Shown piece by piece: positions 51,527 to 60,870 of a DNA stretch of 64,000 bases. Source of the stretch: Agrococcus terreus (lineage in GTDB: Bacteria > Actinomycetota > Actinomycetes > Actinomycetales > Microbacteriaceae); assembly GCF_014645235.1 (NCBI RefSeq), contig NZ_BMLM01000001.1, positions 1 through 64,000 of the forward strand. The letters run 5' to 3'. The stretch's first letter is position 1; every line of letters begins with the position of its first letter. Under the pieces are notes generated by a model. That model ran no database searches and had not been told where the DNA came from. It saw only the letters and a list, made by a program, of their open reading frames with translations. The position numbers and the translations under genes are program-made.

Positions 51527-52894
51527 GTGCTGATCTGCCTCACGGCGAGTCACAAGAACGCCGACTTCACCGCCCTCGAGGCGCTGGCGACGGCGGACGC
51601 CAAGGCGATGCCCTCCTCGCTCGCCTCCCACCCCGCCGTCGACGGGGCGGTCGTGATCTCGACCTGCAACCGCTTCGAGGTGTACCTCGACGTCGACGCA
51701 GACGAGCACCGCGCCCCCGAGATCGCCCTCTCGGCCGCCGCCGCCGCGCTCGGCGAGCACCACCCGGAGGCCATGGCGCCGCTCGCCGACGGCGACGCCG
51801 CCGAGCACCTCTTCGCCGTCGCCGCGGGCCTCGAGTCGGTCGTCGTCGGCGAGGGCGAGATCGCCGGGCAGGTGCGCCGCGCGCTCGCGTCCGCCCAGCG
51901 CGCTGGCACCACCTCGCCGCAGCTCGAGCGCCTGTTCCAGCGCGCCTCCGAGACCCAGCGCGGCATCAAGAACCGCACGGGCCTCGGCGAGGCCGGCCGC
52001 TCGATCGTGCGGCTGGGCCTCGACCTCGCGAGCGCGAGGGTCGACTGGTCGCAGGCGCGCGTGCTGCTCGTGGGCACCGGCCGCTTCGCCGCCGTCTCGC
52101 TCGCCGAGCTCCGCCGCCGCGGCGCCGAGCGCATCGAGGTCTGGAGCCCCTCCGGCCGCGAGCGCTTCGCGCGCAGCCACGGCATCCCCGCCGTCGACGG
52201 CCGCGACGCCGCGCTGGCCGTCGCGATGGCCGACGTCGTCGTCACGTGCACGAGCGCCGACCACCACGTCGTCGACGCCGCGCTCATCCGCGAGGGCCGC
52301 GCGCGCCTCGCCGCCACCCACGCGCACCCCGGCGCCGAGCCGGCCGCCGCGCACGCCGGCTGCCCCATCGGCCTCGGCGCCGGCGGCGACGCCGCCACCT
52401 GCCCGCTGCACCACGGCGGCCACGAGGCCGCCTGCCCGGTCGACCACGGCCGCCCCGCGCAGGTCGTCGTCGACATGGGCCTGCCGCGCAACGTCGACCC
52501 CGACGTGCGCGACGTGCACGGCATCGAGCTCCTCGACCTCGAGACCATCCGCCTCCACGCACCGCTCGAGCACCTCACCGCCACCGACGACGCCCGCGCG
52601 ATCGTGCAGAAGGCCGCTCGCCGCTTCGAGCGCGGCACCGAGGAGCGCCGCGTCGCGCCCGCGATCACGGCGCTGCGCCAGCACGTCGAGGAGGCGCTCG
52701 AGGCCGAGCTGGCGCGCGTCGCCAAGCGCGGCACCGAGGAGGAGCGCAAGGTCGCCGAGCAGGCGCTGCGCCACTTCGCGGGCGTGCTGCTCCACAAGCC
52801 GACCGTCCGCGCGCGCGAGCTCGCCGCCGACGGCCGCCACGACGACTTCCTCGCCGCGGTCGACGCCCTCTTCGGCATCGACGACGTCGCGTGA
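51527..52894 (+). CDS. hemA: Glutamyl-tRNA reductase with Cys-Pro/His-rich insertion
   Basis: This 455-residue enzyme reduces glutamyl-tRNA to glutamate-1-semialdehyde, the first committed haem step. The catalytic cysteine is C47 in STCNRFEVY; the substrate region AAGLESVVVGEGEI and NADPH-binding LLVGTGRFAAVS are intact. Between ALIREGRARLAA and VVVDMGLPRNVDP, where other GluTRs have a short loop, ~45 residues (264-309) are inserted with three Cys-Pro pairs (C279, C292, C303) and seven histidines. This may be a haem- or metal-sensing element. GTG 51527 is six bases after TAGGCT, with TTGGGG 18 bases further up, so it is leaderless. Confidence 0.93.
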   Translation: MLICLTASHKNADFTALEALATADAKAMPSSLASHPAVDGAVVISTCNRFEVYLDVDADEHRAPEIALSAAAAALGEHHPEAMAPLADGDAAEHLFAVAAGLESVVVGEGEIAGQVRRALASAQRAGTTSPQLERLFQRASETQRGIKNRTGLGEAGRSIVRLGLDLASARVDWSQARVLLVGTGRFAAVSLAELRRRGAERIEVWSPSGRERFARSHGIPAVDGRDAALAVAMADVVVTCTSADHHVVDAALIREGRARLAATHAHPGAEPAAAHAGCPIGLGAGGDAATCPLHHGGHEAACPVDHGRPAQVVVDMGLPRNVDPDVRDVHGIELLDLETIRLHAPLEHLTATDDARAIVQKAARRFERGTEERRVAPAITALRQHVEEALEAELARVAKRGTEEERKVAEQALRHFAGVLLHKPTVRARELAADGRHDDFLAAVDALFGIDDVA

Positions 52895-54315
52895 CGTCGT
52901 CGGGGTCCGAGCCGACCACCGGCGCGCACGGCATCCTGCCGCCCGCCGGCGTCGAGGTCGACCCGGCTGACGTCCCCGACGGGCACGCCCCCGCGAAGCG
53001 CCGCCGGCTCGTCGACCTCACGCCGCTGCGCGCCTCCCCCGCGTTCGCGCGCCTGTGGTTCGGGAGCGCCATCAGCGGCATCGGCGCGCAGATGACGATC
53101 GTCGCCGTGGGCCTGCAGCTCTACGACATGACGGCGAGCACGATGGCCGTCGCGCTCGTCGGCGGCATCGCCCTGCTGCCGATGATCGTCGCGGGGCTGT
53201 GGGGCGGCATGCTCGCCGACGCCTTCGACCGCCGCCGCGTGCTGCTCGTCTCGAGCACCGTCGGCTGGGCGTCGGTGCTGGGCCTCGTCGCGCTCTCGAC
53301 ATGGGACGCAGCGCTGCTCGCCGAGGGCGAGCGCGCGCTCGTGTGGCCGTTCTACGTGCTCACGACGCTCAACGCCGTCGCGTCCACCATCTCGGGCGCG
53401 ACACGCAGCGCCGTGACCCCGCGCATCCTGCCCGCGCACCTCATCTCGCGCGCGACGGCGCTCAACGGCATCGCCATCGGCATCATGCTCACCACCGGGC
53501 CGGCCCTGGCGGGCGTCCTCGTCGCATCCGTCGGCCTGCCGATCACCTTCGCGATCGACGCCGTGCTCTTCACCGCCGGCTTCCTCGGCATCCTCGGCCT
53601 GCCGAAGCTGCCGCCGCTCGGCGAGGTGGCGAAGCCGGGCCTCGAGTCGCTGCGCGACGGGATGCGGTTCCTGCGGCACGCCCCGAACATCCGCATGTCG
53701 TTCGCGGTCGACATCATCGCGATGAGCCTCGGCCGGCCCTTCGCGCTGCTGCCCGCCGTCGGCGCGGTCGTCATCGGCGGCGGCCCCGTGACGGTGGGCG
53801 TGCTCACGGCCGCCGCCGCGGTCGGCACGCTGCTGGCGAGCCTGTTCTCGGGGCCGGTCGCGCACGTGCACCGCCACGGGGTGGCCGTGGCGCGCTCGAT
53901 CATGGTCTACGGCGGATGCTCGGCGCTGTTCGGCGTCGTCCTGCTCGGCATGCAGCTCGGCCTCGGCGGCGAGGTCGGCGCCTCGCTCGAGGACGTGTCG
54001 TGGCCCGCGCTCGCGCTCGGAGCCCTCGCGCTCGCGGGCATGGGCGCGAGCGACGAGATCAGCGCGATCTTCCGCTCGACGATGCTCCTCACCGCCGCGC
54101 CCGACGACATGCGCGGCCGCACCCAGGGCATCTTCACCGTCGTCGTCGCGGGCGGGCCCCGCATCGGCGACCTCTACGCCGGCGCCGCCGCCTCGCTCGT
54201 GGCGCTCTGGTGCCCGCCGCTCGTGGGCGGCCTCCTCATCGTCGCGCTCATCGCCGTCGTCACCCGTGCGCAGCGCACCTTCCTCGCGTACGACGCCCGC
54301 ACGCCCACCCCGTAG
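52891..54315 (+). CDS. MFS transporter (EntS/MFS_3-like)
   Basis: This 474-residue protein has a ~45-residue hydrophilic N-terminus and about twelve helices. FARLWFGSAISGIGAQMTIV and the loop ADAFDRRRVLL after helix 2-3 match the enterobactin-exporter-like MFS_3 group. The substrate is unknown; linkage to iron/haem is suggested only by GTGA overlap with hemA. Export of a siderophore or porphyrin intermediate is possible but unproven. Confidence 0.82.
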   Translation: MTSSGSEPTTGAHGILPPAGVEVDPADVPDGHAPAKRRRLVDLTPLRASPAFARLWFGSAISGIGAQMTIVAVGLQLYDMTASTMAVALVGGIALLPMIVAGLWGGMLADAFDRRRVLLVSSTVGWASVLGLVALSTWDAALLAEGERALVWPFYVLTTLNAVASTISGATRSAVTPRILPAHLISRATALNGIAIGIMLTTGPALAGVLVASVGLPITFAIDAVLFTAGFLGILGLPKLPPLGEVAKPGLESLRDGMRFLRHAPNIRMSFAVDIIAMSLGRPFALLPAVGAVVIGGGPVTVGVLTAAAAVGTLLASLFSGPVAHVHRHGVAVARSIMVYGGCSALFGVVLLGMQLGLGGEVGASLEDVSWPALALGALALAGMGASDEISAIFRSTMLLTAAPDDMRGRTQGIFTVVVAGGPRIGDLYAGAAASLVALWCPPLVGGLLIVALIAVVTRAQRTFLAYDARTPTP

Positions 54316-54467
54316 CGCACCCGATGCGCGCCGTAGCGGGCGGCTCACGACGCGCTGAGCGCGCCGCGCGGGCGCTTCGGCTCTCGTGCGGCATTGCTGA
54401 GGCGGCCTTGCGCGGCGCCCGCGGTCGCCCGGCATAGCGTTCCCAGCACGAGGGCGAGGAGGTCACG

Positions 54468-56402
54468 ATGCGCGAGGTGCAGCCCCTCCCGATGGTGCGG
54501 CCGGCACTGCTGCACGGCAGCCGGACGGCCCTGTGCGCGCCCACCCTGCTCTGCTCGGCGGAGGACGGATCGATGCCGGACCCGGCCGCGCACGGCGTCT
54601 CGCACGGCGACTGGCGCTGGATCCGCTCGATCGACGTGCACGTCGACGGCGGCGAGATCGAGCACATCGCGACGAGCGACGACGAGGATCGCGTGGTCTT
54701 CCACGGCATCGCACGGCAGCTCGACGGGCACGAGCCGGTCGCGCAGGTGGTCGTCGAGCGCGCCCGCCACGCCACGCCCGACGGCTTCTCCGAGCGCGTG
54801 ACGTTGGTGAACGGCCGCGACGTGCCGCTCGCGGCGCGACTCGACCTGACCATCGAGGTCGAGCTCGCCCCGCTCGCCGACGTGCGCGCCGCCGACGCCG
54901 CGCCGTCGCCGGTCGAGCTGCGGCGCGACGGCGACGCCGTCGTCGTCGACGGCGGAGCGCGGTCGATGCGGCTCTCGGTGCGCGGCGGATCGCTCGAGGT
55001 GGAGGAGGACGGCCGCATCGTCGCGACGCGGCACGAGATCGTGCGGCCGGGCGACTGGTCGGGGCTCACGGTGGAGGCGACGTTCGTCGACGCCTCCCTG
55101 CACGCCCGTGCGGCCATCGCGCCGCCGCGGGTCATCGCCCTCCCGCACACGCGTCGGCCCGCGCTCGATCGCTGGGTCGAGCGCGCCTCCGGCGACCTCG
55201 CCGACCTCCTGCTCGACGCCGGGCACGGTCCCTACCTCGCGGCCGGGGCGCCCTGGGACCTCACGCTCGTCGCGCGCGACGCGCTCATCGCGGCCCGGCT
55301 CCTGCTGCCCTCCGGCGGCGGCTTCGCAGAGGGCACCCTCCGGAGCCTCGCGGCGCTCCAGGGCACGGCGCACGACCCCTCGACCGGGGAGCAGCCCGGC
55401 AGGATCCCGCACCGCCTCCGCCGCGCAGGGGACGGCGAGGGCGCCGCGCGCATCTTCGAGGCGATGGACGCGACCCCGCTGTGGATGGTGCTGCTGCACG
55501 ACGCCTGGCGGGCGGGGATGCCCGCCGAGGCGGCGGAGCCGCTCGTGCCGGCGCTCGAGGCCGCCCTCGGGTGGCTCGCGCGCGCCGTCGGCGACGACTT
55601 CCTGCGGCTCGAGCCCGCGCGGCAGGACCACGACTGGCGCGGCACCCTCGGCGCGGTGCGGCACCACGACGGCTCGCTCGCCGACGAACCCGTCGCCCCC
55701 GTCGAGCTGCAGGGACTCGCGTGCCTCGCCGCGGCGTCCGCCGCCTCGATGCTCGAGGCCTTCGGCCGCGACGGCGAGCCGGGCCGCGCCCTCGCCGCCG
55801 GCATCCGCGAGCGCTTCCGGGCGTCGTTCTGGGTGTGGCGCGGCGACACCGAGTTCCCGGCGATGGCGCTCGACGGCGCCGGCGTCCCGGTCGACGCGCT
55901 GTGCTCCTCGATCGGCCAGCTCGTCGGCACGACGCTGCTGACGCTGCGGGAGGAGCGGAAGATCGCGGCGCTGCTGCTCGACGACCGGCTCTCGTCGGGC
56001 TTCGGCCTGCGCTCCCTCGCCACGGACGCGGCCGCCTACTGGCCCCTCGCCCCCTACGCGGGCGCGGTGTGGCCGCACGAGACCGCGATCGCGATCGAGG
56101 GGCTGCTGCGGCGCCGGATGCTGGCGCCCGCTCGCGCCCTCGCCGCGCAGCTCGAGCGAGCCGCGGGCGCGCTCGGCGGCCAGCTGCCCGAGTGCTTCGC
56201 CGGCTACGGCCTCGACGAGGTCCCGGGCCCGCTCCCCATCCCCGGCGCCGCGGGGCCGCGGGCGGCGAGCGCGGCGTCGGTCGTGCCGGTGCACGCCGGG
56301 CTCGTCGCGCCGCGCGCGTCCGCGCGCGCGGTCGCGCCGATGGCCGAGGACATCGGCGCCTTCCCGCTGCTGCGCCGGGCGGATCCCCGCGGCGGCGCCT
56401 GA
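54468..56402 (+). CDS. Degenerate glycogen-debranching/MGH1-type glycosidase paralogue
   Basis: This 644-residue protein is clearly homologous along its length to the intact enzyme at 60871-62742, with GDE_N-type N-domain and (alpha/alpha)6 C-domain. Key active-site stretches differ: LVARDALIAARLLLP replaces LFGRDSIIAARLLLP, DWRGTLGAVRHHDGS replaces GWKDSGDSIRYRDGS (loss of the K-D-S-G-D acids), and AYWPLAPYAGAVWPHE replaces GYWPLSYHCGSVWPHD. The frame is intact, so it is a likely pseudoenzyme or an enzyme of changed specificity rather than a pseudogene. GGAGG precedes ATG 54468. It is convergent with the MalG-type gene. Confidence 0.8.
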   Translation: MREVQPLPMVRPALLHGSRTALCAPTLLCSAEDGSMPDPAAHGVSHGDWRWIRSIDVHVDGGEIEHIATSDDEDRVVFHGIARQLDGHEPVAQVVVERARHATPDGFSERVTLVNGRDVPLAARLDLTIEVELAPLADVRAADAAPSPVELRRDGDAVVVDGGARSMRLSVRGGSLEVEEDGRIVATRHEIVRPGDWSGLTVEATFVDASLHARAAIAPPRVIALPHTRRPALDRWVERASGDLADLLLDAGHGPYLAAGAPWDLTLVARDALIAARLLLPSGGGFAEGTLRSLAALQGTAHDPSTGEQPGRIPHRLRRAGDGEGAARIFEAMDATPLWMVLLHDAWRAGMPAEAAEPLVPALEAALGWLARAVGDDFLRLEPARQDHDWRGTLGAVRHHDGSLADEPVAPVELQGLACLAAASAASMLEAFGRDGEPGRALAAGIRERFRASFWVWRGDTEFPAMALDGAGVPVDALCSSIGQLVGTTLLTLREERKIAALLLDDRLSSGFGLRSLATDAAAYWPLAPYAGAVWPHETAIAIEGLLRRRMLAPARALAAQLERAAGALGGQLPECFAGYGLDEVPGPLPIPGAAGPRAASAASVVPVHAGLVAPRASARAVAPMAEDIGAFPLLRRADPRGGA

Positions 56403-56423
56403 CCCGCAGGCACCGCCGCGGGC

Positions 56424-57257
56424 TCAGCCCTTCTCGGCGCCCTCCGTCGTCGACATGATCCGCCGCTGGAAGATGAAGAACACGACCGCGACGGGGATCG
56501 TCATGAGCACGGCCGCCGCGAGCTTCAGCGGGAACTGGTTGCCCGATCCCAGCTGCCCCGACACGAGCGCGCCGACGCCCGTGGTGAGCGTGTTGAGCTC
56601 GGGGCTTTGGCGCGAGACCACGAAGTGCGCGAACTCGTTCCACGATCCCTGGAACGACAGGATCGTGAGCGTGATGAGCGCGGGCGTCGCCATCGGCAGC
56701 GTCACCGACCAGAAGGTGCGGAACACGCCCGCGCCGTCGATCCGGGCGGCCTCCTCGATGGAGGCGGGGATCGAGTCGAAGAACTGCTTCATGATGAAGA
56801 TGCCTGCCGCATCGGCCAGGAGCGGGATGATCATGCCGCCGTACGTGTCGAACAGCCCGAGCTCCTTGATGACGAGGAAGCGCGGGATGAGCAGCACGAC
56901 CGACGGCACCGCGAGCACCGCGATGAAGAGCGCGAAGATCGCGCTCCTGCCGCGGAACCGCAGGCGCGACAGCGCGTACGCCGCGAGCGAGTCGAAGAAC
57001 ACCCGGAAGACCGTGACGACGACGGTGATGAAGACCGAGTTCGCCGCCCACAGCGGCAGGGCGGTGTCGAAGAACAGCCGCTCGTACGCCGCGAACGTGA
57101 AGGTCTGCGGGATGAGGCCCATCGGGTCCTGCGTCGCCTCGGCGTCGGTCTTGAAGGAGTCGACGATCGCGATGACGAAGGGGTAGATGTAGACCGTCGC
57201 GAGCACGACGAGGACGACGTAGCCGGCGATCAGCCCGCCGGTGACGCGCTGCTTCAT
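56424..57257 (-). CDS. Sugar ABC transporter permease, MalG type
   Basis: This 277-residue protein has six helices and the EAA loop EEAARIDGAGVFRTFWSVTLP, which docks the ATPase. It pairs with the MalF-type permease just upstream (ATGA overlap). No ATPase gene is in the operon, as is usual for such actinobacterial transporters that share one MsiK-like ATPase. The substrate is probably an alpha-glucan oligosaccharide given the flanking hydrolases; that is inferred. Confidence 0.9.
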   Translation of the reverse strand: MKQRVTGGLIAGYVVLVVLATVYIYPFVIAIVDSFKTDAEATQDPMGLIPQTFTFAAYERLFFDTALPLWAANSVFITVVVTVFRVFFDSLAAYALSRLRFRGRSAIFALFIAVLAVPSVVLLIPRFLVIKELGLFDTYGGMIIPLLADAAGIFIMKQFFDSIPASIEEAARIDGAGVFRTFWSVTLPMATPALITLTILSFQGSWNEFAHFVVSRQSPELNTLTTGVGALVSGQLGSGNQFPLKLAAAVLMTIPVAVVFFIFQRRIMSTTEGAEKG

Positions 57258-58450
57258 GTCAGTCCTCCGCCCGTGCCCGACTGCGGCCCCGCCTGGACCC
57301 GCGCTGCCCCTTGCGCCATCCCGCCGTCGCCGCGGCCGCCGTCGACCGCCCTGCGGTTCCGGCGGTCGCGCCCGAACCCGCTCGGGTCGCGGTCGGCGAG
57401 CGCGAAGCGCTGGATGAGCGTCATGGCGATGATGATGAGGAAGAGGATGAACGCGATCGCCGCGGCGATGCCCGGCTCGTTGCCCTCGAACGCCTGGTTG
57501 TACGCGAGGTACGCGGGACTGGTCAGCGTCGGCGCCGCCGGCGTCCCGCGCGTCAGGTACACCTGGTCGAAGACCTGCCACGTGCCGATCAGGCCGAGCG
57601 TGAGCACCGTGAAGAGCGTCGGCTTCAGCATCGGCAGCGTCACCGAGAAGAAGGTGCGCACGGGGCCGGCGCCGTCCATGACGGCCGCCTCGCCGACCTC
57701 CGCCCCGATGTTCTGGAGCCCTGCCAGGAACAGCAGCATGAAGGTGCCGGAGGTCGTGAAGATCGCGAGCATGATGAGCACCGACTGCGCCACCGAGGGC
57801 CCGGCGATCCACTGCCACGCGCTCACGCCGAGGAAGCCCGGTGCGTCCCACCCGGCGGGCGCTCCGCCGACGCCGACGGCGCCGAGCGCGATGTGGACGA
57901 GCCCGCGCGGGTCGGCGAACCAGTTCGGCCCCTGCACCGAGAAGAAGGCGAGGATGCGGTTGACGACGCCCGTGGCCGAGAAGAGGAAGAGGAAGACGCC
58001 CGTGATCGCGATCGACGAGGTCACCGACGGGAAGTAGAAGGCGGTGCGGAAGAAGCCCTTCGCCCGCAGCAGCCGCCGGTTGACCTGCACCGCGAGGAAG
58101 AGCGCGAGCGCCGTCTGCAGCGGCACGACGAGCAGCACGTAGTAGACGTTGTTGCGGATCGAGCGCCCGAAGAGCTCGCGCAGCAGGGAGTCCTCGGTCG
58201 TGATGGCGGCGTAGTTGTCGAGGCCGACGACGTCGACCCGATCGTTGAACAGCGGCGAGTTGCGGCCGTTCCAGTCGGTGAACGAGACCCAGAGCGCGAG
58301 CGCGATCGGCGCGATGAGGAAGACGCCGATGATGAGGAGCGCTGGCAGCGTGAAGAGCCAGCCGGCGACCGCCTCGCCGCGATTCCCCGCGGGGCCCCGC
58401 CCGCCCCGGCGCCGCGTCCGCGGCGCCGGGGCGTTCGAGGTGGTGGTCAT
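57254..58450 (-). CDS. Sugar ABC transporter permease, MalF type
   Basis: This 398-residue protein is longer than usual because of an insertion of ~50 residues between helices (around GPNWFADPRGLVHIALG and GAPAGWDAPGF) and a ~40-residue Gly/Arg-rich tail. The EAA loop reads VGEAAVMDGAGPVRTFFSVTLP. The N-terminus before helix 1 is basic. It starts two bases after the malE-like stop. Confidence 0.9.
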   Translation of the reverse strand: MTTTSNAPAPRTRRRGGRGPAGNRGEAVAGWLFTLPALLIIGVFLIAPIALALWVSFTDWNGRNSPLFNDRVDVVGLDNYAAITTEDSLLRELFGRSIRNNVYYVLLVVPLQTALALFLAVQVNRRLLRAKGFFRTAFYFPSVTSSIAITGVFLFLFSATGVVNRILAFFSVQGPNWFADPRGLVHIALGAVGVGGAPAGWDAPGFLGVSAWQWIAGPSVAQSVLIMLAIFTTSGTFMLLFLAGLQNIGAEVGEAAVMDGAGPVRTFFSVTLPMLKPTLFTVLTLGLIGTWQVFDQVYLTRGTPAAPTLTSPAYLAYNQAFEGNEPGIAAAIAFILFLIIIAMTLIQRFALADRDPSGFGRDRRNRRAVDGGRGDGGMAQGAARVQAGPQSGTGGGLT

Positions 58451-58452
58451 GC

Positions 58453-59700
58453 TCAGCCCTGCGAGGCCTCGTAGGCCGCCTCCAGCTGCGTCTGCAGCTG
58501 GTCGAGCACGGCCTGCGCGTCGGCGCCGTCGAGCGTGGTGATCGCGTTGTTGAACTCGGTCACGACGTCGGCCGCGCCCGCGAAGGCGACGGGGCTCTCG
58601 GCGTAGTCGGCGCCGGCCACGAAGGCCTCGTTCTCGGGGTAGGTCTCGGCGTAGGTGGCCGCGGCCGACTGCGTCGAGGGGATCACGCCGAAGGCGTCCG
58701 AGAACGCGAGCTGCTGCTCGTCGCTCGTGAGGAACTCGACGAGGCTCTGCGCGGTCTCGGCCGTGTCCTGGCCCTCCGGGATGCCCCAGCAGTTCGAGAA
58801 CGTGAACGTGCCCTGGCCGGCGGGGCCGGCGGGCAGCTCGGCGACCTGGAACTCGACGTCCGGGAAGTCGTTCTCGAGCGCGCCGTTGATCCACGGGCCC
58901 TCGATCACCATCGCGGCGCGCTGGTTGCCGAAGGCCTCCCCGCCCCAGCCGGCGCCGAGGTCGGCCGGCCACTGCAGGGCGCCGCTGGAGAGCAGGCCCT
59001 GCACGTACTCGAGCGCCTCGAGGTTCTCGGGCGAGTTCGCCGTGACGGTCTCGCCGTCCATGAGGCCTCCGCCGGCCTGCTGCATGAACGTGCCGACGCG
59101 CGCGTACTCGGCGCCCATCGACAGGCCGACGACGTCGCCCTCGGTGAGGGTCTCGGCGACGGTCTGCAGCTCCTCCCACGTGGTGGGGACGTCGTCGTCG
59201 GTGAGGCCGGCGGCCTCCCACAGCTGCGTGTTGATGACGAGCCCGAGGGTCGAGAAGTCCTTCGGCGCGCAGACGAACTCGCCGTCGAACGAGAAGGTGT
59301 CGACGAGCGCGGGGTAGAAGTCGCCCGCGTTCGGGAGGTCGCCGGCGTAGGGCTCGAGGAAGCCGTCGTTCGCGTAGGTCTGGAACTGGTCCCAGCCCAT
59401 GTAGAAGACGTCGGGCGCCTGGTCGCCGGCGAAGCCCTGCGCGAGCTCCTGGTTGAGGTCGGAGGCCGCGACGACCTGGACCGTGTTGCCCGTCTCCTCG
59501 CCCCAGGCGTCGGCGGCCGCCTGCACGGCCTGCGTCTCGGCGTCGCCGGACGAGCCGATGAGCATCCGCAGCTCGAGCCCGGTCTCGGGCTCGGCCGTCT
59601 CTCCGTCGCCGGCGCCGCCACCGCCGCCGGCGCAGGAGGCGAGGGCGAGGGCCAGCGCGCCCGCGAGGGCGACGCTGCCCAGCTTGGTGCTGTGTCGCAT
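58453..59700 (-). CDS. Sugar ABC transporter substrate-binding lipoprotein, MalE type
   Basis: This 415-residue protein has a lipoprotein signal peptide ending in LASC with lipidated C23, then a Gly-rich linker and the type I solute-binding fold: DLNQELAQGFAGDQAPDVFY, FSTLGLVINTQLWEAAGL and TTWEEL are typical MalE-family motifs. AAGGAAG precedes the ATG. It is second in the operon lacI-malE-malF-malG and 14 bases from lacI. Confidence 0.92.
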   Translation of the reverse strand: MRHSTKLGSVALAGALALALASCAGGGGGAGDGETAEPETGLELRMLIGSSGDAETQAVQAAADAWGEETGNTVQVVAASDLNQELAQGFAGDQAPDVFYMGWDQFQTYANDGFLEPYAGDLPNAGDFYPALVDTFSFDGEFVCAPKDFSTLGLVINTQLWEAAGLTDDDVPTTWEELQTVAETLTEGDVVGLSMGAEYARVGTFMQQAGGGLMDGETVTANSPENLEALEYVQGLLSSGALQWPADLGAGWGGEAFGNQRAAMVIEGPWINGALENDFPDVEFQVAELPAGPAGQGTFTFSNCWGIPEGQDTAETAQSLVEFLTSDEQQLAFSDAFGVIPSTQSAAATYAETYPENEAFVAGADYAESPVAFAGAADVVTEFNNAITTLDGADAQAVLDQLQTQLEAAYEASQG

Positions 59701-59714
59701 GGTGCTGCTTCCTT

Positions 59715-60728
59715 TCAGGATGGGGCGGAGCCCCGGTCGGCGACGGGGGCGATCCCCCACCGCGTGTCGTCGCGCCGCACGAGCCGCGGGCGCACGAGGG
59801 TGGTCGAGGTCGGGTCGGCGAACGCCGCGTGCACGGCGCGCGCGACCTCGTCGAGGCTCTGGTCGATGCTCGGGAAGCCGAGGCCGGCCGCGAGCGAGGT
59901 GTTGTCGAACCCGATGACGGGCAGGCGGCGGCCGCTCGGCGCCGCGGCGGCGATCGCGCCGGCGGCGAGGGAGTCGGAGGCGCAGACGAGCGCGTCGACG
60001 TGCGGCAGCAGGTGCGCGGTGGCGTCGACGGCCTCGCCGACGCGGTCGTCGCTGCGGGCGGTGAGGCGCTCGAGCCCTGCGTCGTCGATCCCGAGCCGCT
60101 CGCGCATCGCGTCGGCCCAGCCGGCGCGCCGGTCGTCGCCGGAGCCGGATCCGGCCGGCCAGCCGACGAAGCCGATCCGTCGGTGGCCAGCGTCGAGGAG
60201 CGCCTCGGTGGCCTCGCGCGTGCCCGCGGCGCCGTCCACGTCGACCCACGCGTGCGGCGCGCTCGCGTCCCACGGCCGGCCGAAGGCGACGAACGGCAGG
60301 CCCGCCTCGAGCAGCGCGTCGACGCGCGCGTCCCCGGGGTGCGTGCCCGAGAGCACGAACTGGTCGGCGGCGCGCTCCGACTGCAGGCGGCGGATCTTAC
60401 GCACCTCCTCCTCGTCGCTCGTGGCGGTGAAGAGCAGCACGTGGCGCCCGAGCTCGTCGGCCTGTGCCGTGAGCTCGTGGAGGAAGCGGTCGAGGAGGCT
60501 CGAGGCGATGTTGTCGACGACGGGCTCGATGCGGAGGCCGATGGTCGAGACGGTGCGCTGGCGCAGGCGGCGGGCCTGGATGTTGGGCGCGTAGCCGAGC
60601 GCATCGACGGACGCGAGCACGCGCTCGAGCGTCGTGGGCTTGAGGAGCGCGGGGTTGTTGAGGGCGTTCGAGACGGTCTGCACCGAGACACCCGCGTGGG
60701 CGGCGACGTCGGCGAGCCTCGTGCCCAT
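59715..60728 (-). CDS. LacI family transcriptional regulator
   Basis: This 337-residue regulator has the helix-turn-helix at residues 4-25 (RLADVAAHAGVSVQTVSNAL), the hinge (PNIQARRLRQ), then a periplasmic-binding-type sensor domain (PVIGFDNTSLAAGLGFPSIDQ). It is the first gene of the transport operon and divergent from the debranching-type hydrolase, so it probably controls both, with a sugar as inducer. The operator candidate is at 60804-60817. Confidence 0.92.
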   Translation of the reverse strand: MGTRLADVAAHAGVSVQTVSNALNNPALLKPTTLERVLASVDALGYAPNIQARRLRQRTVSTIGLRIEPVVDNIASSLLDRFLHELTAQADELGRHVLLFTATSDEEEVRKIRRLQSERAADQFVLSGTHPGDARVDALLEAGLPFVAFGRPWDASAPHAWVDVDGAAGTREATEALLDAGHRRIGFVGWPAGSGSGDDRRAGWADAMRERLGIDDAGLERLTARSDDRVGEAVDATAHLLPHVDALVCASDSLAAGAIAAAAPSGRRLPVIGFDNTSLAAGLGFPSIDQSLDEVARAVHAAFADPTSTTLVRPRLVRRDDTRWGIAPVADRGSAPS

Positions 60729-60803
60729 CGCTGCCCCACTTCCTCGTGCGGTCCGGCGCGGTCGCTGCCGGTCGGTGCGGATCCGATCCGATCGGATGCC
60801 TGG

Positions 60804-60832
60804 TTGGATCGTTCCAATCTTGACGGTAGCGT
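60804..60832 (+). promoter_or_regulatory. LacI operator overlapping promoter of the debranching-type gene
   Basis: TTGGATCGTTCCAA (60804-60817) is a 14-base inverted repeat with central CG and a single mismatched pair, the form typical of LacI-family operators. Its first six bases TTGGAT also serve as -35, with TAGCGT (60827-60832) as -10 after 17 bases, so repressor binding would block the promoter of the rightward hydrolase. TTGGAA on the other strand could be -35 of the leftward operon. A second palindrome, ATCCGATCGGAT, lies at 60786-60797. Confidence 0.65.
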
Positions 60833-60870
60833 AAGGCTCGCCCGATGTGAACCACCTGGAAGGCAGCACC

